44,915 nucleotides of DNA from Candidatus Paceibacter sp. GTDB taxonomy: Bacteria > Patescibacteriota > Minisyncoccia > Phycocordibacterales > BOKC01. A program made the position numbers and the translations under genes. The notes under the pieces are model-generated. The model was not told the DNA's origin. It did no database searches and saw only the letters and a program-made list of their open reading frames with translations. Every line of letters begins with the position of its first letter. Positions within the stretch are counted from its first letter, which is position 1. Positions 1-5,890 of the stretch are shown piece after piece. The DNA is taken from contig DYGD01000005.1 of assembly GCA_020724885.1 (NCBI GenBank), forward strand, positions 1-44,915. Direction: 5' to 3'.

Positions 1-25
1 AAAATGCTAAAATGCAGATACAGAA

Positions 26-124
26 TTAGTGTCTAAAGAAAGGGGTCCACTCCATTATCTGGTGGTCTTCATCCTCTGTACTCTTACGAGCGTAGAGAAA
101 ATATTTTGGTTTAAGCTCTTTCAT
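26..124 (-). pseudogene. Serine recombinase N-terminal remnant (32 codons)
   Basis: A 32-codon frame reads MKELKPKYFLYARKSTEDED and then HQIMEWTPFFRH before a stop. The segment KYFLYARKSTEDED is characteristic of the N-terminal catalytic domain of large serine recombinases (resolvase/invertase family), and the Ser in ARKST would be the nucleophile. Similarity ends after about 23 residues, so the rest of the roughly 500-aa enzyme is missing or replaced. Small hairpins lie upstream of its start (about 125-220). It sits just outside the left arm of a 176-bp inverted repeat, which suggests it once belonged to the mobile element that brought the neighbouring genes. The call rests on motif recognition only. 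Confidence 0.6.
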
Positions 125-242
125 GCAATTGGGGGGAACTTTGGGATTTCACCGCTTCCGCCAAGGGCGGAAGCGAAATTGACAGCGCGATTTTGGCTTC
201 CGCAAAATCGCTCCGCTTATTTAATTCCGAACAAGTTTCGTA

Positions 243-418
243 TGGTGGTGTTATTCTAACATTCGCGCGAACTTTCTTTGAACGAAATTTCTGATGCGCC
301 CCGCCACAATTTTTCTGGGGATATGGAGGCGGGGTGATGGACTCGCCCGCGCGGAGGAGGGGTCTGGGGAGGAATCCGCGCGGGCTTCGGCTTTCTTTTT
401 TGAAAAAATCGGCGGCTA
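243..418. repeat. Left arm of a 176-bp perfect inverted repeat
   Basis: Positions 243-418 are the exact reverse complement of 2827-3002 as far as I can align them by eye; the match stops at both ends on a single mismatch (242/3003 and 419/2826). Each arm also contains an internal hairpin with an 11-bp stem (GCCCGCGCGGA paired with TCCGCGCGGGC). The arm is much richer in GC than its surroundings. Confidence 0.95.
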
Positions 419-456
419 CAAAAGAAGAAAATACCATAGTGTATTTTAGTATAACA

Positions 457-486
457 TTGTCTGTAAATATAACAAAGTGCTAAAAT
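457..486 (+). promoter_or_regulatory. Promoter of the XRE-nuclease module
   Basis: TTGTCT (457-462), an 18-base spacer and TAAAAT (481-486). Transcription would begin near 493, which favours the ATG at 502 over the GTG at 487 as the start of the regulator gene. A near copy of the -10 context (AAAATGCTAAAATG) occurs at bases 1-14. Confidence 0.5.
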
Positions 487-501
487 GTGAATATCTCAAA
501 T

Positions 502-708
502 ATGGACAAAATTTCCGAACAATTAGGCAAAAACATGAAGCGCATTAGAGCTAAAAAGAAAATGTCGCAAGGAGACATTGCTCGCGCTTTAGAGGTTGAT
601 AGAGGCTATATCAGCAATATCGAGAATGGGAAGAAAAACCCGACCCTTGCGACAGTTGCTAAAATAGCTAATGCGCTTGGGGTTTCTCCCGACGAGCTTT
701 TGAAATAA
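502..708 (+). CDS. XRE-family helix-turn-helix regulator
   Basis: A 68-aa protein that is almost entirely one Cro/C1-type HTH domain. The recognition region SQGDIARALEVDRGYISNIE is followed by NGKKNPTLATVAKIANALGV, the usual fourth and fifth helices. Proteins of this size usually bind an operator as dimers and repress their own operon. A GTG at 487 would add five residues, but it abuts the apparent -10 box, so I prefer the ATG at 502. It is the first gene of a four-gene run separated by 2-bp gaps, so it probably controls the nuclease genes behind it, much like controller proteins of restriction systems. That role is inferred. Confidence 0.85.
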   Translation: MDKISEQLGKNMKRIRAKKKMSQGDIARALEVDRGYISNIENGKKNPTLATVAKIANALGVSPDELLK

Positions 709-710
709 TT

Positions 711-1163
711 ATGGAAGCAATACTTTACATCATCGGTATTTACGGAGGAATAGCCCTAATCGGGTGGATATTTTCCACAATCTCTAATGCTTTCAAAAAG
801 CACAGAGAGAAAATTAGAGATCAGGTCGCTACAGAAGTTTTGAATGGGTTAGATATCGATAATGTTATTGCAAACTACAAGCAAAAACTGGCGTATATAA
901 AGTATTCAAAAACTGACCCGATACACGGACAGATTGAAAGAATGAAAGAGCAAATCTATGGAAGCACTGCAGTTTTGATGAATGAATGCCCGAAATGTAA
1001 AGAAGGACATCTTATTCTCCGAAAAGGTAAATTCGGTAAATTTATGGGCTGTACAAAATATCCGAAATGCGATTATACGAGCAAACTTGAGACGGCGAGA
1101 GCTGAATATAAAAAATCAATCAACGAAGAAGTTATTGACGCTATGCGACAAGCATATTCATAA
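711..1163 (+). CDS. Single-helix membrane protein with topoisomerase-type Zn ribbon
   Basis: 150 aa. An N-terminal hydrophobic helix (about residues 3-25, AILYIIGIYGGIALIGWIF) is followed by a basic, helical linker. Near residues 95-123 there is a four-cysteine zinc ribbon, CPKC...GCTKYPKC, of the kind found at the C-terminus of DNA topoisomerase I and in some restriction-associated proteins (zf-C4_Topoisom family). The layout suggests a membrane-anchored nucleic-acid-binding protein. It starts 2 bp after the XRE gene and ends 2 bp before the nuclease gene, so it is probably a partner of the nuclease. Its exact function is unknown; the zinc ribbon and helix are clear. Confidence 0.75.
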   Translation: MEAILYIIGIYGGIALIGWIFSTISNAFKKHREKIRDQVATEVLNGLDIDNVIANYKQKLAYIKYSKTDPIHGQIERMKEQIYGSTAVLMNECPKCKEGHLILRKGKFGKFMGCTKYPKCDYTSKLETARAEYKKSINEEVIDAMRQAYS

Positions 1164-1165
1164 AT

Positions 1166-2245
1166 ATGAGCTACTACGATAGAACAAAACAAGAACTGAT
1201 AAATTTACTCTCTGATTTTAAGGGTGCTTCAAAAACATTTGACGAATCTTTTAAGCGGTTAGAGGAACAGGAAAAATCAGTAAATCAATTAGCAAAAGAG
1301 AGACAAATTGGTTTTCCGTGGCTTGCAAAAGCATACGAAGAATTTTTTAAACTACAAGACAGAAGTATTGTTGATTTTTTGCAATATAAAAAACACTCTG
1401 CTGTTTCAGCTTCTGCAATCGTCAAAGAACAATCTAGGTTAAGACGAGAGGCGCAGAAAGAGAAGAAAATTGCACAATATCTCGTTGAGTATTACGAAAA
1501 TGTTGCACCCTTCCTTCTTGATTTGAAAGAAGAAGTAGATATTGCGACAGAGCAAGAACGAGAATTACTTAAAGAATACTCCGAGGAAGAGCTAGAGGAC
1601 GCAACAACACAATTTCTTTCAAAAGAGGAGTATAGAAAATTGCCTAGTGTTCAAAGAAACCAAATGGCTCTTGATAGATTTTGGAAACGTCCAAAATCAA
1701 AATGGCTCATCGGTCGTCTTTATGAAAGATATGTTGGCTACCTCTACGAGCAAGAGGGCTATAGTGTTGATTATGTCGGGATTTTCAAAGGGTTTGAAGA
1801 TTTAGGACGAGATTTAATATGCCAAAAAGGAAAAGATTTTATTGTCATTCAGTGCAAAAACTGGTCGCAATTTAGAACAATTTACGAAAAACATATCTTC
1901 CAATTTTTTGGCACAGTTTTTCAATATAAAGATGAAAACCCCGACAAAAAAGTTCAGGCAATTTTCTATACTTCAACTCAATTATCTGATTTGGCGCGAA
2001 GATTTGCAACGGAGTTAAAGATTGATCTAAAGGAAAATTTCAAAATGAACAAGGAATACCCAGCAATCAAGTGTAATATATCGATGGTAGATGGTACAAA
2101 AATTTATCACCTGCCGTTTGACCAACAATACGACAAGACCAAGATTGAAAAATCGCGAGGAGAATTTTATTGTGCTACCGTAAAGGAAGCTGAAGACGCA
2201 GGATTTAGAAGAGCGTTTCGATATAGACCAAATAAAGAAAAGTAA
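1166..2245 (+). CDS. Mrr-like restriction endonuclease (PD-(D/E)xK fold)
   Basis: 359 aa. The first 200 residues are charged and helical (coiled-coil-like). Residues about 205-290 carry an Mrr-cat type core: LIGRLYERYVGYLYEQEGY, then FEDLGRDLICQKGKDFIVIQCKNW. The order E..., GRDL, then QCK matches the catalytic E-D-QxK pattern of Mrr/type IV-like nucleases, with D in GRDL and K in QCKNW as probable metal-site residues. Mrr relatives cut modified or foreign DNA. The long N-terminal part may sense the target or oligomerise. No methyltransferase lies beside it, so a type IV or abortive role fits better than a classical restriction-modification pair. The target is unknown. Confidence 0.8.
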   Translation: MSYYDRTKQELINLLSDFKGASKTFDESFKRLEEQEKSVNQLAKERQIGFPWLAKAYEEFFKLQDRSIVDFLQYKKHSAVSASAIVKEQSRLRREAQKEKKIAQYLVEYYENVAPFLLDLKEEVDIATEQERELLKEYSEEELEDATTQFLSKEEYRKLPSVQRNQMALDRFWKRPKSKWLIGRLYERYVGYLYEQEGYSVDYVGIFKGFEDLGRDLICQKGKDFIVIQCKNWSQFRTIYEKHIFQFFGTVFQYKDENPDKKVQAIFYTSTQLSDLARRFATELKIDLKENFKMNKEYPAIKCNISMVDGTKIYHLPFDQQYDKTKIEKSRGEFYCATVKEAEDAGFRRAFRYRPNKEK

Positions 2246-2247
2246 TT

Positions 2248-2829
2248 ATGAATATATTAATTTTTGGCGACAGCATAACTTGGGGCGCATACGATCCAGA
2301 GCAAGGCGGCTGGGCCACTCGCTTGAGAAATTATTTTGAAGAACAAGATGAAGATGTCGATGTTTACAATCTCGGTATTTCTGGCGACACCACAGCCGAC
2401 TTGCTCGAACGAATTGAAGTAGAAGCGAAATCGCGCGAGCCAAATTTGATAGTTTTCGCCATTGGAATCAATGACGCACAATTTATTCACTCTACAAACG
2501 GCTTGCGCGTTTCGCTTGATGAATTCCAGCAAAATCTCGCAAAACTTCTTTCTACCGCCAAGAAATTTACCGACAAGGCTGCTTTCGTTGGTCTAACGCG
2601 AGTAGATGAGTCAAAAACTACTCCCATTCCGTGGAATACCGATAAGTCGTATACCAACGAAAACATCGAACGACTTGATAACGCGATTGAGAAGTTTTGC
2701 GAGGACAACAAGCTGAAATTCATCCCAATGAAAAGTGTCGTCGGGAACGACGACCTTATTGATGGACTTCATCCGAACACAGCAGGTCATATCAAAATGT
2801 TTGAACGGATGAAGTCCGAAATTAATTAG
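2248..2829 (+). CDS. SGNH/GDSL-family hydrolase
   Basis: 193 aa with the SGNH blocks in order: GDSITWG (nucleophile Ser near residue 9), NLGISGDT (block II Gly), GIND (block III Asn) and DGLHPN near the end (catalytic Asp and His). The length is normal for a lysophospholipase/acyl-esterase type SGNH protein. There is no signal peptide, so it probably acts in the cytoplasm. It is the last gene of the tightly packed run, 2 bp after the nuclease. Its TAG stop codon (2827-2829) forms the first bases of the right inverted-repeat arm, so the repeat boundary coincides with the end of the gene. The substrate cannot be told; an SGNH enzyme beside an Mrr nuclease is an unusual pairing. Confidence 0.88.
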   Translation: MNILIFGDSITWGAYDPEQGGWATRLRNYFEEQDEDVDVYNLGISGDTTADLLERIEVEAKSREPNLIVFAIGINDAQFIHSTNGLRVSLDEFQQNLAKLLSTAKKFTDKAAFVGLTRVDESKTTPIPWNTDKSYTNENIERLDNAIEKFCEDNKLKFIPMKSVVGNDDLIDGLHPNTAGHIKMFERMKSEIN

Positions 2830-3002
2830 CCGCCGATTTTTTCAAAAAAGAAAGCCGAAGCCCGCGCGGATTCCTCCCCAGACCCCTCCTCCGCGCGGGC
2901 GAGTCCATCACCCCGCCTCCATATCCCCAGAAAAATTGTGGCGGGGCGCATCAGAAATTTCGTTCAAAGAAAGTTCGCGCGAATGTTAGAATAACACCAC
3001 CA
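2827..3002. repeat. Right arm of the 176-bp perfect inverted repeat
   Basis: Exact reverse complement of 243-418. It begins at the stop codon of the SGNH gene. In the plus direction one frame stays open through the arm and on to a TAG at 3126-3128 without a convincing start; the part beyond the repeat (3003-3128, ending NQIEIPNMF) may be the 3' end of an interrupted gene, which I cannot identify. Confidence 0.95.
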
Positions 3003-3141
3003 AATTTGATTTGCCGAAGAAGTTGCCTTGGGGCTTCGCCACTCGGCATTGGTTTCAACGAATACTATCTTAAAAACTTCATACGTTATCAACAAGATAA
3101 CCAAATTGAAATACCGAATATGTTCTAGTCCCCGAAGGGAA

Positions 3142-3184
3142 CTAAATAGAAACCACCAGCGACTAGTAGGTGGTTTCTATTTAG
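3142..3184. repeat. Perfect 16-bp hairpin
   Basis: CTAAATAGAAACCACC (3142-3157) and its exact complement (3169-3184) surround an 11-base loop. It follows the TAG at 3126-3128 of the open frame leaving the repeat arm. There is no T-run on either side, so it is not a classical terminator. The rest of 3003-3257 holds no gene that I can support. Confidence 0.75.
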
Positions 3185-3257
3185 AATATTGCTAAACAAG
3201 CACTTTTTTGGTCCGCTATATATTTCTTATTAACCATTTCTCTTTCTGACCGTATTT

Positions 3258-3386
3258 CTATTTGTTGTTGTTTCCCGATAGGTTATATTTCTTGTTTATT
3301 TGAACTGAGTAATAGAATCCACCTAAAATTATGAAAACCAATAAAACCACTGTAGGTAAGTAGTTTCTATCCCTTTGATTTTCCAT
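3258..3386 (-). CDS. 42-aa single-helix membrane peptide
   Basis: A short frame starting MENQRDRNYL with a hydrophobic stretch (about residues 11-27, PTVVLLVFIILGGFYYS) and a polar tail ending NNNK. It lies 30 bp downstream of the secreted-protein gene on the same strand and could share its transcript. There is no clear ribosome-binding site and no recognised family. The case for a gene is the helix-plus-charged-ends pattern and the position, so confidence is moderate. Confidence 0.45.
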   Translation of the reverse strand: MENQRDRNYLPTVVLLVFIILGGFYYSVQINKKYNLSGNNNK

Positions 3387-3416
3387 AAATTCATATGAAT
3401 CTAAAAATCAAATTAA

Positions 3417-4268
3417 TTACTCTTGATCTATTAAGAAACGATTTGCAAATTCAACGGTCTCCACTTGTGTTTTTTTAGATTCAAAATCTTGAGCGTAATT
3501 AGTGCCAAAAATTTTATCAAACTTATATAGCAATCCAGCAGCCTCGATATGAATACCTGCCTCGTATAGTTGATACTTATATTGCTTTATATATTCAACT
3601 GTATCTTGTCTAGTCTTACTATCTGATTCCTTTCTGTATTCATTCTTAAATCGCTCAAACTCAACATTGTAGTCATTATTTAGCTTATTGAATTTAGCTA
3701 GATAGATTTCTTCAATACCGGATGGACGCGTGGCCCAATTTTTTATGCTTGTTAGATAACCAAGGTCTCCATTTGTAGCAACCAATAAATTATCTATGAA
3801 TTGAAAATAGTGCCTCTCGGTGTAAAATGACGAATTCTTTTTTAACCTACTTATTTCATTAGTAATAACAGATCGAAACGAAGTATACTTCTTCATCAAA
3901 TCATCAAATAACTCATCTCTAGTTAGTGTCTCTGTGGTTTGCGGAACTGGAATAGGAGAAGTTGTGGGCTTCGGTGTAGATACATTCTCCGTCTTTGTTT
4001 GGACATTTATTGTTTGGCTAGTAGGTATTTGAGTTGTCTGATTTTTTTTCAATTCTTCAATTTCGGCTCGCAACTTTTCAACTACAGATATTTCATTAGT
4101 TGTGCTTGCTATATTATCTGTAGAGGGAGCAACATAAACAACCTCTGTTTTAGGTGTGAAAATTCTGGAAAATATCTTCCAAGAAAAAGGATTCCACCAA
4201 GCGGCAGAAGTCGCTTGTGGAATTGTTATCGCTATCAACAAGGCCAAGATTGTTATTTTATTTTTCAT
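3417..4268 (-). CDS. Secreted or membrane-anchored coiled-coil protein
   Basis: 283 aa with an N-terminal signal sequence: KNK then a hydrophobic stretch ending in a TSA-AWW cleavage-like site. The following WWNPFSWKIFSRIF is an aromatic stretch I associate with small-genome Patescibacteria envelope proteins. A short coiled coil (VEKLRAEIEELKK), a Thr/Pro-rich linker (PKPTTSPIPVP, about residues 100-110) and a helical C-terminal half follow. This suggests an exported protein with a flexible stalk. No enzymatic motif is visible. It is the only clear gene behind the structured leader and promoter at 4285-4435, so it may be under RNA-level control. Confidence 0.7.
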   Translation of the reverse strand: MKNKITILALLIAITIPQATSAAWWNPFSWKIFSRIFTPKTEVVYVAPSTDNIASTTNEISVVEKLRAEIEELKKNQTTQIPTSQTINVQTKTENVSTPKPTTSPIPVPQTTETLTRDELFDDLMKKYTSFRSVITNEISRLKKNSSFYTERHYFQFIDNLLVATNGDLGYLTSIKNWATRPSGIEEIYLAKFNKLNNDYNVEFERFKNEYRKESDSKTRQDTVEYIKQYKYQLYEAGIHIEAAGLLYKFDKIFGTNYAQDFESKKTQVETVEFANRFLIDQE

Positions 4269-4284
4269 AAGCGATTTTTTAAAA

Positions 4285-4400
4285 CATAAATCCTACTGCG
4301 GGCGGGGCAGCTAAGCTACCCGATGCCAGTTTCCAGACAGGCCCGGTAAAAGTATCCCCATGATGGTTTCCGTATCCTTTACCGGTTTTTAGCCATACCT
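4285..4400 (-). ncRNA. Structured 5' leader RNA, riboswitch-like, class unknown
   Basis: Between the promoter at 4408-4435 and the ATG at 4268 the transcript can fold into at least two helices. CCGGTAAA pairs with TTTTACCGG around an internal loop rich in GGAUAC/GGAAACC, and GGGTAGC-TTA-GCTGCCC is a 7-bp hairpin. A conserved-looking CCGCCCGCAGTAGGA follows shortly before the start codon. The order (AAACC segment, closing stem, GGGCCU, then GGUAGC hairpin) recalls GEMM/c-di-GMP-I aptamers, but the GACGCAAAGCC element of that class is absent, so I leave it unassigned. Confidence 0.45.
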
Positions 4401-4407
4401 CATTTTT

Positions 4408-4435
4408 ATTCTAAAGAACAGAGTTTAGGCTTCAA
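4408..4435 (-). promoter_or_regulatory. Promoter of leader RNA and secreted-protein gene
   Basis: On the minus strand TTGAAG (4430-4435), a 16-base spacer and TAGAAT (4408-4413). Transcription from about 4400 gives a leader of roughly 130 nt before the ATG at 4268, long for this genome. The remaining 4436-4599 holds no gene that I can support. Confidence 0.5.
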
Positions 4436-4599
4436 CACCCACATAATACCACGCTTAGTAGATTTTAGCATATTTTCCTAACGGGTTACCCTGAAGAAAG
4501 TTAGTTTCCATGGTTCAAAACAGAGTTAGAAAAAAATGGTTTCCAAGTTCAAGTTGGGGAAGCGATGGGGTGAAAGAATTGCCGTTAGTTTTATGGACT

Positions 4600-5577
4600 T
4601 TATCTTTTATTTAAAGCCAGAGTCAAAATATGATCCAGAAATTCTGGCAAACTAGAGCCGCTGGCTTTTACGGATTTTGGCAAAAGTGATTCGGCGGTCA
4701 TCCCCGGCAAAGTATTGGTTTCCAAAACATAAATATCCCCGTTTTCCCCTATGATCATATCTGTTCGGGAGTAATGTCTTAAACCGAGAGATTGGTGTGC
4801 TGAGATAGCATTTTTTTTTGCCAATCCGGACAAATCCTCCGGCAATTCAGCCGGGCAAATTTCTTCGGTTGAACCGTCATATTTTGCTTGGTAATCAAAA
4901 AATTTTCCCGTTGGCGGACGAATTTCAATCGGTGGCAAGGCAAAGGGAGAGGCGTGGCCGACCCTCTCTACCACCCCGCAGGTGATTTCCCTGCCCCGGA
5001 CGAATTCTTCAACAAGGATGTTTGGAGAGTATTTGAAAGCCAGATCCAAAGCGTCGGTAAAATTTTCCATTGAATCCACGATGTTGACTCCAAGAGAAGA
5101 CCCGGCTGATGCTGGTTTGACGACTAACGGTTTTACCAGAAGCGAAAAGATTTCAAAAATTTTAAGAAAATTGGCTTCTTGTTTATTGAGCATTTTGGCG
5201 CGGGCGATTTTGAGTCCGTATTTTTCGAAGATTCGACGAGAGGTGATTTTGTTCATCGCCAGAGCGGAACTCAAAGAATTTGATCCGGTGTAAGGGATTT
5301 TGAAGTGTTCTAAAATTTGTTGAACCTTGCCATCCTCTCCGTATTCTCCGTGCATAGCATTAAAAACAACATCAAGATGTCTGACAGCTTTTTCCGGCAG
5401 GCATGTCAGCCCGTGAAGATGCCAGACGCCCTTTTTATCTATGAAAATGTCTACGGGCTGATATTTTTCTTTAGACAGATTTTCCAAGACCGTTGCCCCG
5501 CTTTGGAGCGAGATCTCGTATTCACCTGACGGCCCGCCCCGCAAGACCCCGACTCTGATTTTATTGAGCTCGGACAT
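4600..5577 (-). CDS. ddl: D-alanine--D-alanine ligase
   Basis: 325 aa, an ATP-grasp ligase that joins two D-Ala for peptidoglycan precursors in the cytoplasm. The N-terminal VGVLRGGPSGEYEISLQSG, HGEYGEDGKVQQILE and PYTGSNSLSSALAMNK match Ddl motifs (ligand Glu, Gly-rich loop and Ser in GSNSL). VKPASAGSSLGV is the ATP-grasp loop and DIYVLETNTLPGMT the C-terminal metal/substrate segment. Length and motifs are complete, so it should be active and implies a peptidoglycan wall. The gene stands alone, with its own tandem TTGATATAAT boxes just upstream of the ATG. Confidence 0.95.
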   Translation of the reverse strand: MSELNKIRVGVLRGGPSGEYEISLQSGATVLENLSKEKYQPVDIFIDKKGVWHLHGLTCLPEKAVRHLDVVFNAMHGEYGEDGKVQQILEHFKIPYTGSNSLSSALAMNKITSRRIFEKYGLKIARAKMLNKQEANFLKIFEIFSLLVKPLVVKPASAGSSLGVNIVDSMENFTDALDLAFKYSPNILVEEFVRGREITCGVVERVGHASPFALPPIEIRPPTGKFFDYQAKYDGSTEEICPAELPEDLSGLAKKNAISAHQSLGLRHYSRTDMIIGENGDIYVLETNTLPGMTAESLLPKSVKASGSSLPEFLDHILTLALNKR

Positions 5578-5585
5578 TAATTTGA

Positions 5586-5607
5586 ATTATATCAATAATT
5601 ATATCAA
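5586..5607 (-). promoter_or_regulatory. Tandem extended -10 promoter of ddl
   Basis: Two copies of TTGATATAAT lie on the minus strand (TATAAT at 5586-5591 and 5598-5603), 12 bp apart and 8-21 bp before the ATG at 5577. The TGA-TATAAT form is an extended -10. From the proximal copy the mRNA would be almost leaderless. Confidence 0.6.
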
Positions 5608-5638
5608 TGTTCTAATACCGCAAACAGTTGAAATAATT

Positions 5639-5684
5639 ATTCAATATGGACAGCGTGACGATCGTCATGCTGTCCATATTGAAT
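5639..5684. repeat. 46-bp near-perfect palindrome
   Basis: ATTCAATATGGACAGC and its exact complement flank a central TGACGATCGTCA palindrome; only the G/T pair at 5655/5668 is not Watson-Crick. No T-run follows on either strand. It could be a protein-binding site or a processing hairpin between the ncRNA candidate and ddl. Confidence 0.8.
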
Positions 5685-5697
5685 GAAGTAAGAAAAT

Positions 5698-5842
5698 GAA
5701 AGAAAATTGCCGCACCCAAGCAATGCGCAGGGGTACGGCAACGGGGGTATCAAAGTTGGGCGGGGTCAGGCGCGCCCCGATGGAATCGCCTCACGGAGAA
5801 GGCGACACCCCACACGACCCCGCCCAAGGAGGGTCATCTGCA
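5698..5842 (-). ncRNA. Candidate free-standing structured RNA (about 140 nt)
   Basis: A GC-rich island in AT-rich DNA with strong predicted folding. A 12-bp perfect stem, GACCCCGCCCAA (5816-5827) with TTGGGCGGGGTC (5756-5767), encloses a TCGCCT/AGGCGA hairpin and a GGCGCGCC palindrome. A second hairpin (5707-5741, TTGCCG...CGGCAA) is followed on the minus strand by TTTTCTTTCATTTT, which makes a good intrinsic terminator. A promoter lies at 5846-5874. There is no open frame of interest. I do not recognise the family; SRP, 6S, tmRNA and RNase P signatures are not evident. Confidence 0.55.
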
Positions 5843-5845
5843 AGA

Positions 5846-5874
5846 GCTATACTAGAAATAGTTTATACCAACAA
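5846..5874 (-). promoter_or_regulatory. Promoter of the candidate ncRNA
   Basis: Minus strand TTGTTG (5869-5874), a 17-base spacer and TATAGC (5846-5851), giving a start near 5839, right at the edge of the GC-rich structured island and about 50 bp beyond the uvrC stop codon. Confidence 0.4.
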
Positions 5875-5890
5875 AATAAGATTGCAAGAC

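Noticed and set aside
111-437. 108-aa minus-strand frame across the left repeat arm
   Set aside because: Mostly the inverted repeat read in an open frame; codons are repeat-driven (Arg/Pro-rich) and the same frame occurs without a start in the right arm.
5756-5827. SRP RNA-like GGTCAGG next to a long stem
   Set aside because: The GNRA-capped helix 8 and the AGCAGCC partner strand are absent; only seven bases match.
5840-5880. tracrRNA-like stretch (GAGCTATACTAGAAATAGTT... AAAATAAG)
   Set aside because: It resembles the repeat:anti-repeat part of Cas9 guides by eye, but there is no cas gene, no CRISPR array, and the segment is better explained as the promoter of the ncRNA candidate.
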